Positions 49,401-61,766 of a stretch of DNA of 64,000 bases are shown here, piece after piece. The notes below the pieces were generated by a model that was not told the origin of the DNA, ran no database searches, and saw nothing but the letters and a program-made list of their open reading frames with translations. Where the stretch lies: NCBI GenBank assembly GCA_009602735.1, contig WELA01006610.1, forward strand, positions 179,719-243,718, given 5' to 3'. Each line of letters starts with the position of its first letter. Positions within the stretch are counted from its first letter, which is position 1. The translations under genes and the position numbers were made by a program. This DNA is from Mesotaenium endlicherianum (lineage: Eukaryota > Streptophyta > Zygnematophyceae > Zygnematales > Mesotaeniaceae).

Positions 49401-51740
49401 CAAAGTAGGTTGTCTGTTGTCGAGGAGAGCATATTTCTTTTTAGAAGAAATTTTGGTTGGAGTACCAAAATGCTACAAATTGTACCCGAAAGGTCTGGAG
49501 GGGAGGGCCGAAAGCTTTTTGTGCCTGTGAAGGTAGCGCTTTGTACCACGGTTGGGCATGCATAAACCTCGAGAGTAGATTTCCTACAACAAAGCTTTAA
49601 ATGCAACTAGTTGTCAATCAACAATACAGATGCTTTGAGTAGAACAACTTAAAGAACGTATGTTGTTTTTTTTTCCTATCGTCCTGGATGATGTGCAACA
49701 GCATTTTGTGAGGACAAAAACAGCTCACCAGACTTTAACAGACGTTGACAGCAGAAGGAAGTACTTCAAGAATTTAGACTGCGAGATGGAGAATTTTGAC
49801 ACCGTGATGGTAAAGCCGATTGGGCAAAATGAAGGAAGCGGAAAGGTTGGAAAAGTGAACGGAAAAAATGTTACCTACCAAAATTAAGACACTTTGAAGG
49901 CACTTGGTGACTTTTTGTGCGTTTGAAAAGACTGTCAGACGTATTCGTGTGGAGCTTGCTCGCACGATTTATACAGTAATTAACTTAAAGTGCTTGACAT
50001 TACTAGCAGAGGCGCACAATGAGTGAGAATGCAACAATACAGGTTCAGGACGAAAAAGTGGTATTCTTGTCCAAATTGGTAGAATCTATATATTTCTGTC
50101 CAGTTTGCACAAAGCGATGGTGAAGTTGGTATAGCGGCGCAAGTCGATGGTAAAACAGTATTTATCCCTCAAAATGGGTCATTTTCAAGCACGACTGAGC
50201 ACACCCTACCACACCCTACGACACAAGATCCAATATATGAAATTTGGGCAAATTATAAATCTACTCTCAAAAGTATTTCATTACAAATCTACACCTACTT
50301 TCAAACTAGTTACAAAACTACACCTCGCGCATGTAAGCCTAGGCCACGTAGGCTTCGCGTAAAAACATGACGTGCCACACGGAATCGCACGCGACCCTAC
50401 CTCACACACCCCTTCATGGAGTGCTAAATTCCCAAAATATTGCTTGTTTTCGCCAAAATTGCAAGTCGGTCCGCCGAACTCCTTGCCTCATTGATTTTCT
50501 GCCCAACGTTCAATTCCGACGAAGGGTGCGGAAGATTGATTTGTTGCTCAAGGGCACTTCACGAAGGCGCCAAAAATTTCACTTCATCTATGGCGGGACA
50601 AATGCGGCCGGCTATGTCGCAAAAAAACCTGTATAATTGGTTTTCTCCGTTGAATAGTTGGACCTTTCGATTGAAGACACCAAATTTTGTAAAGATTGAT
50701 TTTTTTCACACAAAATCAAGAATTATTGAAAAACATCCGCAACCAAAAATACTTTGATTATTTTTGCCAAGAAGCCCCTTCAGATGAAAAGAGTTAGCAC
50801 CCCATGCACCCCTTCTCTGTTTTGGGTCCAATATTTTCGACACCATTTTTCCTAGTGACCCATCTTCACAAACCAAACTCCCGAAGGATGTCAAAATTTG
50901 GGTGGACACAATTCTCGCTACCTCCCTTTCTTCCTTCAATTTATTTACGCTTTAAATTATTGAACCCCTTTGCCGCGCCTCCAATTTGAAGACGACTCTT
51001 CGAAGTCCATACCTCGGTTAGAGCAAGGCAAAGCAGGCTCGCGGCAGAGCAGGCCAGCTTCTGTTGGCCTATTGCAAGCCTGCCACGAGGTGTTGTTGCC
51101 CTGTCGTAAGCCAAGGGCATGCGCGCGCGGCAGAGCTGGCCAGCTGCTGTCGGCTTGCCGAAAGCCAGCCTGCACGCAAACATGAATCCGGCAGAAAATA
51201 GGTAGGAAAAATTATATGTGGACCAATAAATTTGACGTCCTTGGAGACTTTGGTGCGTGAAGGTGGGCCACTTTAATATAATCAGTTTGCTTTTATTTTG
51301 AATATATTTGGAGTATAATTGTGTGGATTCAAGTGTGAATAGATACTCTAGTGACTTGGTTCATGTCCTTTGAACCTTCTAAGGCATTTTCGAAGTTAGA
51401 GGAAGGACCTAGAAGAACTCCATGTGGCAAAAGTCAAATGTGCCATTTTTAGGTCAAAAGGACATGTGTACATTATTCTAGAAAGAGATGGCAAGATTCG
51501 GAATGTGTTGGGTGCCAACACATCAACATGCACCTTCCTAAAAATTACTTATGTAACAAGTACCTAAACAAGAGCTAGAACATAGAAAGACATTCCAGAA
51601 TCGCTCTTGTACGTGCCAAATTCCAAAAATATATTAACTTTCAAGAAGTCATCTCTCTTTCAAGAAGCTACCAGTTGTGTTCAAAGATCCTTGTCTCGAA
51701 TAGATAAAGCTTTCTATTTTACTAAGTACTGTATCTATCT
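46406..51740. other. Long spacer, no recognised gene
   Basis: About 5.3 kb, largely AT-rich. The part next to 46405 should hold the CIP7-like promoter and 5' UTR. A GC-richer island lies at about 46925-47000. Open stretches, such as those near 49660-49887 and 50367-50636, show no domain I know and are probably chance. A GC-rich two-copy repeat is listed at 51041-51180. Confidence 0.5.
51041..51180. repeat. GC-rich two-copy repeat (86-bp period)
   Basis: GCGGCAGAGC(A/T)GGCCAGCT starts at 51041 and at 51127, each followed by CTGT(T/C)GGC and an AAGCC/GCCTGC block, in an otherwise AT-rich stretch. Confidence 0.7.
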
Positions 51741-51749
51741 GTTTCACTA

Positions 51750-51860
51750 CACAAGTGCATGTGTCAACAACTCCTTAATATTCTCAAAGGCTTGATGCTC
51801 CTTGTCACCCCACACTTTGAGACTGGTCACGGGCAAAATGAGCTCAAAATGCCTAAGGCA
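51750..51860 (-). mobile_element. Ty3/gypsy pol fragment (fossil)
   Basis: On the minus strand a short stretch reads WGDKEHQAFENIKELLTHAL, which is the conserved start of the connection/RNase H region after reverse transcriptase in Ty3/gypsy elements. Only this piece is recognisable. It is old and broken and lies just outside the LTR pair to its right. Confidence 0.6.
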
Positions 51861-52029
51861 TTTGAAGGCAAAGAGCAGGAGGCGGAGAATGTGTTTTCTC
51901 GGCCTCACTCCGCTCTCATCTCCGCTCATCTGACCAATTAAGAGACAGACTCCAAGACCAAAAGTCAATAATTTTCCTTGAGCCGATAGCTTTCTGTAAA
52001 AGGGGCAGAGTACTCTAGTGGAAGCGTAG

Positions 52030-52773
52030 TAACTCACGAGGAAAAGAACTAGTTGCAATCATACTAAAGAGTGCAGCGGCATATCACTAAGAAAGCTTAG
52101 GAAAATTACTCAACATTTTGAGTAGCAAGAAATTGCTCACAAGTCATGTAGGATGAAAGGCCTTGTCATTCCAAACCCATAGAAATTTACAAAAGTGAAA
52201 ACTGATTAGAAACAAAGAAGTTATGCCTATTTATAATTTTCTGCCTAAGTGCTCCTCTCTAGGAGGAAGCTACGGATTTTCCTAAGTGTTCGTCAAATCG
52301 TCCCTTCCAGAATATTCGTGAGTAAGCCAGATTAGTCTAATCTGACGTGTCGGGCCGAATTGACGTCCACATACATGCATCGACATTACTAGAATATTCT
52401 ATCTTAGACGCGCTAGGCTAAACCGAAACTTCTAGGTGGATCGACCTAGGCGGCACTCCGCGTCAGCCGANGATCGACCTAGGCGGCACTCCGCGTCAGC
52501 CAAACTTACGTGAAGGTTCGAGTTCATTCTAACGGGCCAGATCGCTCGACGCTGTCGATCAATCCGACGATTGCGCTCACCGCGAATTAAAGACAGTCGT
52601 CAACCGACCTCAAAACTAATTAAACTTCGGAAATCCATAACTCTCTCAATACTTCACCAAATTCGATGAACTTTATATCAAAATGATCACAAAAACAAAC
52701 TCTACACTACTATACAATCAAAACATACTTTCATGAAACTCAAAAATGCACTTTATAAACCTATGACCTTACA
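52030..52773 (-). mobile_element. Outer LTR, left copy (reverse orientation)
   Basis: This copy matches 62494-63204 along its whole length, apart from an extra 33 bases around an unresolved N at 52471. On the minus strand the LTR begins TGTAAGGTCATAGG. It is preceded there by a purine tract (CTTGAGGAGGGGGATGA, + strand 52774-52790), which marks this copy as the 3' LTR of a minus-strand element. The flank at 52025-52029 is CGTAG. The body of the outer element is essentially gone. Confidence 0.8.
52439..52501. repeat. Duplicated 30-mer around an N (assembly join)
   Basis: The same 30 bases, starting GATCGACCTAGGCGGCACTC, occur directly before and after the N at 52471. The other LTR copy has the block once. 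This is most likely an unmerged contig overlap, not biology. Confidence 0.8.
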
Positions 52774-52799
52774 TCATCCCCCTCCTCAAGATGCGACGT

Positions 52800-53520
52800 T
52801 GTAACGAATCAGTATATTAGTAGATATAACATTCATTTAAGAATAATAGTTATTTAAGTTCAGCCTACTAAACTCTAGTTGATAATCAGTCTGCTGGACT
52901 TTAAACTTAATATCAGTCTAACGACTCAGCCGGAAGCAGCAGGCTGGAGTCAACTTAAGTCAGCTTGCTGACACATTCTTTGACAGCTAACTGACTTCCG
53001 TTCTTGGTAGCAGCGAATTGCCTCGATATGCATCTAAGTGTGATATGCTAGATGAATGGCCAGATGACATCCCTATGATGGATGGCGATTCGGGATGATG
53101 GGAGATGGCGGTGGATTTGGTTAACCGAGGTCCTACCAACGTGGTTAACTCTCGGGTAGGCGGTGCCATCGCACTGGCCGTTGAACAGTAAACTCATTCC
53201 ATGTACATATGCTAGGCATTGCTCTCGAGTTCGGCATTCGGAAACGAGGCCAACTCTCTTGTACAGCTTACTGAGAGAGATCTGAATCCAAGGCGAGAAG
53301 CCATTGATACGCACTGTCTTCTAACCTTGCTTATGTATGAGTTTACTGATTTGCATTATTGATGCTAGTTTACTCGCATTTGACTTACGAGTATTATTCA
53401 CTGCTAGTGTGTTGTCCTTTGCCGTTTAACCAGTTAACGGAAAATACCATAAAGATTACTTGCTGGTATAAAGATCTTTATTAATTGTTAATCGCCTATT
53501 TGGTAACTCGATTCATTTCA
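52800..53520 (+). repeat. 5' LTR of the chromovirus
   Basis: 721 bp, TGTAACGAATCAG to GATTCATTTCA. The same sequence, with scattered differences, recurs at 61767-62488 and, inverted, at 54168-54887. Confidence 0.93.
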
Positions 53521-53521
53521 G

Positions 53522-53535
53522 TGGTATCGGAGCAG
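53522..53535 (+). other. Primer-binding site (initiator tRNA-Met)
   Basis: TGGTATCGGAGCAG, one base after the 5' LTR, matches the TGGTATCAGAGC site complementary to the 3' end of initiator tRNA-Met except at one base. This is the usual primer of plant Ty3/gypsy elements. Confidence 0.88.
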
Positions 53536-54167
53536 TTATCACAGTCTTCTTTGTATGGTACGGACAAGGTCTCAAACTAGCAACTACCAAGGCATGGAGA
53601 ACCAAGATAACGAGAATGTCAAAAACCAGGCGGAAAGCCACGTAGCGGGAACCCGTACCTATTCTGAAGCAGTGGCAGATACTGCAGCTAGAGAGGCTGC
53701 AGATGAGGCANAGATGAGGCAGCTGCTATTGCCGCAGTCGCAGCACAGCAAGCTGAGGAGGAGAGAGCAAGATTAGAAGCTGAACAATTAGCAAAGGCCG
53801 CTGAAGATACAAAAAGGAGGGAAGGACAGCCAGCTGACGAACGCACTGTTGAAGAACTTATGGCATCAAGGGCCAATGTTCTGAACCCACCTCCTGCTGT
53901 ACAACTCAATGTACCCCTAGGTCAAATTCGTGACCGGCTGAATGCGGCAAGAATTNGAATGCGGCAAGAATAGCTGCGGCAGGAGCGAGAGGGACTGTTG
54001 AGGACACTACTCAGCGAGTAGATGCCAATGCTGCTGCTGCATTTGATAGACTACCACTCTAGAGTGTAGACTTGGGAGCATTATTCGTTCAAATGCAGTC
54101 GCAAATGGCGACCATGTATCAGTCTCAACAGGAGGACAAAAGAATCATAATGTCTCTACTGCGGGAC

Positions 54168-54887
54168 TGAAATGAATCGACTTACCAAATAGGCGATTAA
54201 CAATTAATAAAGATCTTTATATCAGCAAGTAATCTTTATGGTATTTTCCGTTAACTGGCTTAACGGCAAAAGACAACACACTAGCAGTGAATAATACTCG
54301 TCACTCAAATAGAGTAAACTAGCATCAATAATGCAAATCAGTAAACTCATACATAAGCAAGGTTAGAAGACAGTGCGTATCAATGGCTTCTCGCCTTGGA
54401 TTCAGATCTCTCTCAGTAAGCTGTACAAGAGAGTTGGCCTCGTTTCCGAATGCCGAACTCGAGAGCAATGCCTAGCATATGTACATGGAATGAGTTTACT
54501 GTTCAACGGTCAGTGCGATGGCACCGCCTACCCGGGAGTTAACCACGTTGGTAGGACCTCGGTTAACCAAATCCACCGCCATCTCCTATCATCCCGAATC
54601 GCCATCCATCATAGGGATGTCATCTGGCCATTCATCTAGCATACCACACTTAGATGCATATCGAGGCAGTTCGTTGCTACAGAGTACAGAAGTCAGCTGG
54701 CTGTCAAAGAATGTGTCAGCAAGCTGACTTAAGGTGACCTCAGCCTGCCACTTCCGGCCAAGTCATTAAACTGATATTAAGTATAAAGTCCAGTTGACTG
54801 ATGGTTAATTAGAGTTCAGCAGGCTGAAGTTATTTAACTATATTATTTAAATGAATGTTATATCAACCAGTATACTGATTCATTACA
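54168..54887 (-). mobile_element. Solo LTR of the same family, inverted, inside the chromovirus gag
   Basis: A 720-bp LTR in reverse orientation (TGAAATGAATCG to GATTCATTACA) lies inside the host element's gag. It is flanked on both sides by the perfect 5-bp target duplication GGGAC (54163-54167 and 54888-54892). It is therefore a later insertion of a sister element, reduced to a solo LTR by LTR-LTR recombination. Confidence 0.95.
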
Positions 54888-57800
54888 GGGACAGAGACCA
54901 ACTGGGTTCTCAAATATTACATGATCAAGTTTCTCGCGGATGTTGAGCAGTGGCAAGAGAACTACCCAGAATTGCAAGATTACGAGAAGGTCAGGCATAC
55001 GGGTGCGCTGCTGAAAGGCAGTGCCGCAGACTGGTGGCTATACTGGAAAGGAGAGCGTAAGACTCAGCAACTCGGTGACCCTACGTGGGTAGAGTTTGTC
55101 GAGAAGTTGCATGAGAAGGTTGATGTCATCAACCAGCAGGAGAAAGCTATCTATGCGATGATCTCCTTGACACTGAAGCAGACCACTTCAGTTGCTGAGT
55201 TTGCTCAAAAGTTCCAAGAGAACATGATGAAGCAGCCAGATTTGCCAGAACGGTATAGGATAGCATACTTCAGGTATGGCTTGAAATCCGAAGTCTCTGG
55301 TCATTTTGCTGAGAAAAAGTATGAGAAACTGGCTGACTTGATCCAGGATGCTGATGCCTGGGATCAGCAGCAGTTCAATCACAAGCGCCAGAGTAACGCT
55401 TTGGTGTCTAAGATTGTCAAAAAGCCCCACGGTTCCTACAATGCAATTGAAGGAGACCAGGCTGAGGATGATCAGGGTGATGAATATGAGTATAATGTTA
55501 TATAGTCTAGAGGTAGAGGTGGTTTCTCTCGAGGCGGCTATGGAAGAGGTGGTGGTAGGACTAAGCCGAGACCAGCCTCACCAAAATCGATTGGCTTCCA
55601 TTGCCAGCAGCCAGGTCACTTCAGAGAACAGTGTCCAGTCAAGCACCTTCCTAAGGTCAAGAGAAAAGACCAGCCTTTGAAAGACAGCAACAGTCAGTTA
55701 TCCAGTCTACTGACTGTGAGGATGCTAGAGGTAGTGAGTCGTCACTAGCTGCCCTCGTAGCAGGTATTATGGGTCCTGCTGAACTGGATTCACTATGCAT
55801 GCCTGACAACCAGATAAAGGAGACCATCAGCAATATAGACGTCCAGAGAGTGCACACTCTGGATGCTCTTGTTCCACCTGATGTCCAACATTTCTTTGCT
55901 ACGTCAGGAGAACAATGCGAAAGTCAGGAAAAGACAGTCCCCCCTATCCTACTGCATTGCATGATTGCAGTTAGGAAGGTGAGGGCATTTGTTGACGGAG
56001 GGGCGTCACGTACTTTATTCACAAGGACTTAGTTAAGCGGCTAAGGCTGCCTACTGTCACCCAAGGGAATAGAAAAATATTCCTTGGAGATGCCTCAAGT
56101 ATCCCGGGAGGAGTTATAACCAAGCCTATTGAGGTCCAGCTAGGTTCTGGCATTGCAGTTCTAACTGAAACGCTTACATTTGAGGTACTCAACACTGGCT
56201 TTTATGATCTCGTGCTAGGCAGGCCCTGGCTTAATAGGCATCAAGCTGAAGTGTGTTGGAGCAGAGGTGCGGTTAAAGTGAGAGGAGCCAGTGATGGGCA
56301 GACTGACTTGGCACCCACCAGTGCTCTTCCTCTTGTCCTGTGTGGATGGCAAGTGAAGGAAAAGAAGAGGCTTCCAGAAGGATGCAAGTTGCTGAATGCA
56401 ATGGAGTTCGTCAAAAGCTGGAACCAGAATGAAGACATAATATTCTGTCTGCTGCTAAGAGAGGTACCTCCTCAACCTGAAGAAGTGGTGGAGAAAAAGG
56501 TAAGCCCTCCGGAGCACCCTACTGCTGCGAAAATTGTTGCTCAGTACACGGATGTGTTTAATATGCCTCCAGGACTACCCCCTAAGAGGGAAGTAGATCA
56601 AAGGATTGATTTATTCCTTGGGAGTCAGCCACCCTGGCAACGCACTTATGGCTTGTCTTACGTGGAGAGCGAGGAGTTGAAAACAAAGATTGCAGAGCTT
56701 GAGGAAAATGGTTATATTTCTCCCAGTAAATCACCTTACGGCGCACCCATCCTATTTGTAAAGGAAAAGGACGGCAGTATGCGGATGTGTGTGGATTACA
56801 GAGCTCTGAATAGAATTACGGTAAAGAACAAGTATGCCTTACTTAGAATCGAGGACTTGCTTGATACCCTGTCTGGTGCTAAGGTGTTCAGTAAGATAGA
56901 TCTCAAGAGTGATTATCATCAAATCAGAATTGCTGAAGGGGATGAACACAAGACTGCCTTCCGCACACGTCATGGACACTATGAGGAAAAATCACTTATA
57001 TGCAAGTGTGATTTCTTTAAGGAAAGTATTGAATTCTTAAGCCACGTTGTCAGTAAAGAGGGCATCAATGTGGATCCTAAGAAAGTCCAGACCATAAGGG
57101 ACTGGCCAGTACCACAGTCTGTCTCACACTATGAGTTCAACGTGATGCCATTTGGACTGACTAATGCTCCTGCTACCTTCATGGGTGCTATGAATGACAT
57201 TTTCAGACCTTATTTTGATAAGTTTGTGCAAGTTTTCCCGGATGATATTTTAATTTTCTCTTAAGATGAAGCTCAGCACACTGAACACTTAAAGACTGTC
57301 CTGGACACCCTGAGGAAAAATCACTTATATGCGAAAATGAGCAAGTGTGATTTCTTTAAAGAAAGTATTGAATTCTTAGGACACGTTGTCCGTAAAGAGG
57401 GTACCAGTGTGGATCCTAAGAAAGTCCAGACCATAAGGGACTGGACAGTACCACAGTCTGTCTCTGAAGTTAGATCCTTCCTCGGGTTGGCTAACTACTA
57501 TAGGAGATTTATTGAGAATTATTCCACAAAGGCCAGTAAACTGACTGACCTTACTAAGAAAGACATAGGGTATGTGTGGGGGGAAGAGCAGCAGGCTGCC
57601 TTCCAAACCCTTAAAGATGCCCTTTGTTCTGCCCCAGTGCTAGCCGTGTATGACCTTAGCAAACCCGTGCAAGTGGTCACTGATGCCTCTGACTTTGCCA
57701 TGGGCGCTATTTTGTTGCAGCCTGTTGACAAGACCACAAAGGATGGTAAGGTACGGCAGGAGTGGCACCCTGTGTTGTACGAGTCTATGAAATTTAATCC

Positions 57801-59684
57801 AGCAGAGATTAATTACTCAGTGCATGATAAGAAGCTGCTAGCTATCATTCATGTGCTCAAACAGTGGAGAGCATACTTACATGGTAAAGCCTTTAAGGTG
57901 ATTTCAGATCATCTAGCTCTGAATCACTTTCAGAAGAAGTCCAAGCTGTCGAGGAGGGAGAACCGCTGGAGCCAGATGCTGGAGCAGTTCCAAGTCCAGA
58001 TCGACTACAAACCAGGGAAGTTGAATCCTGCTGATGCACTCTCTAGAAGACCTGACTTGCAAGAAAGGAACTTTAGTCAGCATGCTGTAGATAAAGTCCT
58101 GTGTGCACTCACTTCACTAAAGGTGAAAAAGTCCTTCCTTGAACAACTTAGGAAAGCCTACCTTTCTGACCCAACATTTGAGCCCAGCCCCACTACTGGT
58201 GTGTGTCGTGCTACTGCACTCGGGTATAAGCTTAAGGGAGGGGTCTGGGTGACTGAAACCACTTCAGGCAGGCTGAAGCTGGTCATTCCTAATAACTTGG
58301 AAATAAGGTCTCTCTTACTGAGTCAAGCTCATGACAGTCTCCTGGGTGGACATTTGGGGCAGGCCAAAACTGTTGGCAAACTGGCAAAACATTATCATTG
58401 GGAGGGGTTACCCCGGGAGGTCTTGAAATATGTCAAGTCCTGTGACCAGTGTCAGAGAAATAAGTCTCGGCACACACCACCCGGAGGTCTCTTGCAACCG
58501 CTGCCCATCCCAGCTGGACGCTGGGAAACTATATCCATGGACTGGGTGGTCTCACTACCAAGAACTGCCAACGGGCATGATTCAATACTGGTAGTCGTGG
58601 ATAAACTGACAAAAATGGTCATTTTTATCCCCACAACTGTCAAAGTGACTGCACTCGAAACAGCGAGACAGTTTTACAACCATGTAGTATGCCAACATGG
58701 GCTACCTTCTAATATCATCTCAGATAGAGACTCAAAATTTACCTCTAAGTTCTGGAGAGCTTTAACGGGGTTAATGGGAGTCAAACAGCTGCTCAGCACA
58801 GCAAACCACCCTCAGACTGATGGGCAGACTGAAAGAACTAACCGAGTTCTGCAGGAGGTGCTGAGAGCATATATTAACCAAAACCAAGATAATTGGGATG
58901 ACCTGTTGCCTCAAATTCAATTTGCGGTCAACAGTGCGGTGCACGCGTCAACGAGCAAGACTCCTTTTGAACTCAGCCTGGGTAGAGTCCCTAAGTCTCC
59001 TTGAGATGTCCTAGGGGAATCTTTAACTCACCCTGAAGGGATTGACAATCCGGTCTCCCTCCAGTTAACTCAGGAGTTTGCTGACACCCTGTCAAAAGTC
59101 CAACAAAACCTGCACAAAGCCCAAGAAAACCAACAAAAATACGCTAATCAACACCGTCGGGAGCTGACATTTTCTAAGGGCAATTTAGTCAAACTGCATT
59201 CTCAGAACCTGTACCTCCCTGGTGTGGTCAAGAAAAAACTTGGCCCTGTCTGGATCGGTCCATATTTGGTAGTGCGTCGTGTCGGTCAGAATGCTTACAA
59301 ATTGAACATGTCAGCGGACTACAAGGATCACCCGGTCTTTAATGTCTCCTTCCTGGAACCATACATCAAAGGTGATACACTGTTCACAGGTCGGTTACCT
59401 GTCCAACCAGGACCGGTCCCCGCTGTTCGGGACGACGATCCTGAGGAATATGAGGTCGATGAGATTTTAGACGCTCAATCAGTCCGTCGATTGTCTAAAT
59501 ATGTCATGAAGTACCTCATCCGATGGAAGGGTTACGATGCCTCTTGGGACACTTGGGAATTTAAAGACCAGCTGACCAATGCCAAAGGGGTGTTGAAACG
59601 GTTCCACCTTCGGGCGGCTGGGGCACCGCCCTAACTGTCCCTTCAGTAGACATGGGAAGATGACAGGATATCCTGTCTCCATGT

Positions 59685-59700
59685 AAGTTGGAGGGGGATG
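59685..59700 (+). other. Internal purine tract after the chromodomain
   Basis: AAGTTGGAGGGGGATG lies just after the end of the chromodomain region and closely resembles the terminal tract at 61754-61766. In Ty3/gypsy elements such a tract primes plus-strand synthesis next to the 3' LTR. Confidence 0.6.
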
Positions 59701-59949
59701 CGACAGTTAGTGACAGTTGTGACGGGCAGCCCACCTTTAAAATTACGTTGGAGGGAGTGGTATTCTCTGATCACCATATTACACACTCAACCTGCGCTCA
59801 CACTCACTTGCTCTCCAACTCAATTTTCCCCTATATTCACTCACACCAGGTACTCCACACTAGGAACTCTCCAGATCGCGTTCCTCTTCATCAAGGGCAC
59901 TCAGTAGCGGCAAAATATCATGACTTCACTAACTGCATTGTGTTTATGA

Positions 59950-61648
59950 TTGAGCAGGATGACTCAAAAGTCGGAGCTCAAGAGGAAGAGAAGGGCGGAA
60001 GAGGGACATGCAGAATACTTGCAATTTCGTGGAGATATCGAATCATCCTCCATCTCCGCTCGGGAATCACAACGACTCCAACAACAGCGGGAGGCACAGA
60101 AGAAGAAGGAGGAGGAGGAACAGGCCAGACTGAGGCAGGAAGAAATGGACAGAAAAGTTGCAGAGGAGGCCAAGAAAGCAGAGGAGGAGAGGCAAGCTGA
60201 GGAGAAGCGAAAGCATCAGGCTGAAGAAGAGGAACAGAGAAGAATCAGCAGCTACCGCTACACAGTGCTGGGCAAGGGCTTTGATCTACTGGAGGAGGCC
60301 TTCAAGTATGCCCAGAGAAGTCGCAGTGAGTCGCAGAAGGAAATCCTCNACCCTCCAGAGGGAAGGGGAGACATTCGAAAACTTTGACAAGTATATAGAG
60401 GTCAGCACGGGGCTCCTCCTCTACCACGATTACGCCAGGATGATAGGATATACGGTCAGAGAGGCCAAGGCAATGGCCCAAGTGAACGAAGCTGGGGCTG
60501 TCTCGATTCCTGGTATCTGGGGGGAAGATAGGGTCATCAGGATGATCCCCATGGACGCGGACAGCTTCAAGGGCTCAACACCCCATAACAGGTTCAAGGT
60601 CATGTATAATGAGGTGGAGAGAAGGAGCTGGGAATTCTTTGCCAGGGAAACCAGTCAGCTGGACTTTGCAGGGCACTGGTACCCTTGTACTCTGAAAAGG
60701 ACAGACCCTGCCTTCTTCCAAAAGCCCACCAATTGGCGGTGGATGACCATCAACATGAGGGACCAGCAGAATGACAGGGCGACGGATGAGGATTTCTTGA
60801 CAGACCTAAAGGGGAACATAGTATTGCCCCCTCACATTGCGGCTTGGGACCCAAGATTGGATGGAGTCAGAGACTGCATGAGCCAAGAGATGCAGGGGGA
60901 CAGAAGCAGGGCCCGAGAGTCATTCTCAAAAGGGAAGCACGCTTATGCCAAATGGGCAAGTAAGCAGGGGGAAAAGGACCTCTATGCGGTCCGGACTCAG
61001 CAGCCCCCACCAGCACCTAAGAGGGGAAGGTNTAAGAAGGGAAGGTCAGTAGGATATTCTTTTTCTCCGGAAGAGTTGGAGCAGCTGACAGAAGAGACCC
61101 CAGAAGTCTCAGAGGAACCCGGGGACGGAGAGGAGGAGGAGTTAGAGGAAGACGAGGAGGAAGGCAAGGAGGAGGACACTAGCTCCGCCGTGATCCTGAC
61201 ACCTGCCACATCCCTCGTAAGGGAGAAGACGGGGTTGGCCTTGCAGCAACTCGCTGAACAGGAGGATATCACTTGGCTGGGAACTGCCAGAGGAGAGAAC
61301 CCATCTCCAGGCACGGAGACCCAGTCAGACAGGGCAGACAGGAGGGCTGCTAGAGAAATAGCCAAAAGCCTGCCGGCATCTCCCTCGCAGAGAGGGCATG
61401 TACTCTTAGCTCATGGCATGCAACATCCTTCTGGGATGCCGGTATATGTACCAGTCAGCTTGAGGGATGCCCAGGAGAAGGCTGCCTCCATTCAGTTTCA
61501 GATTGTGCAGGTTGAAACAACACAGTTACTGCGTTCTCCGCCGGGTCCCTACACGGAGCCTCCCTCTCTGACAGGCTTCAGAAGACCCCAAGACAGGAGG
61601 AGGACTGACCCCCCTGACCATAGGGCCCCAGGGGCATCTCCCTCCTAA
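59950..61648 (+). CDS. Extra 3' reading region of the chromovirus (fossil, unknown function)
   Basis: A reading region downstream of the chromodomain and upstream of the 3' LTR, in the sense orientation. It begins with a strongly charged coiled-coil-like part (AQKKKEEEEQARLRQEEMDR). A more globular part with several Trp and aromatic residues follows (YHDYARMIGY, NWRWMTINMRD), then a Glu-rich acidic stretch and a Pro-rich end. No capsid, envelope, nuclease or methyltransferase motif is recognised. No signal peptide or membrane segment is visible, so an envelope role is not supported. It is treated as part of the fossil and may not be intact. Confidence 0.6.
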
Positions 61649-61753
61649 GGGCGGAGGGCCAGGGGCACAGCATGCTGGATGGGAGAGGGATCAGTAATTT
61701 CAGTTGGGGAAACCTATGTACCCGGTGTCAATGTTGTCGAGGCGACAACATGT

Positions 61754-61766
61754 TAAGTTGGAGGGA
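61754..61766 (+). other. Terminal polypurine tract
   Basis: AAGTTGGAGGGAT lies directly before the 3' LTR, in the expected place for the plus-strand primer. Confidence 0.8.

Noticed and set aside
49660-50636. Open frames in the 47-51 kb spacer.
   Set aside because: Short, no homology I can recognise, no splice-consistent neighbours.
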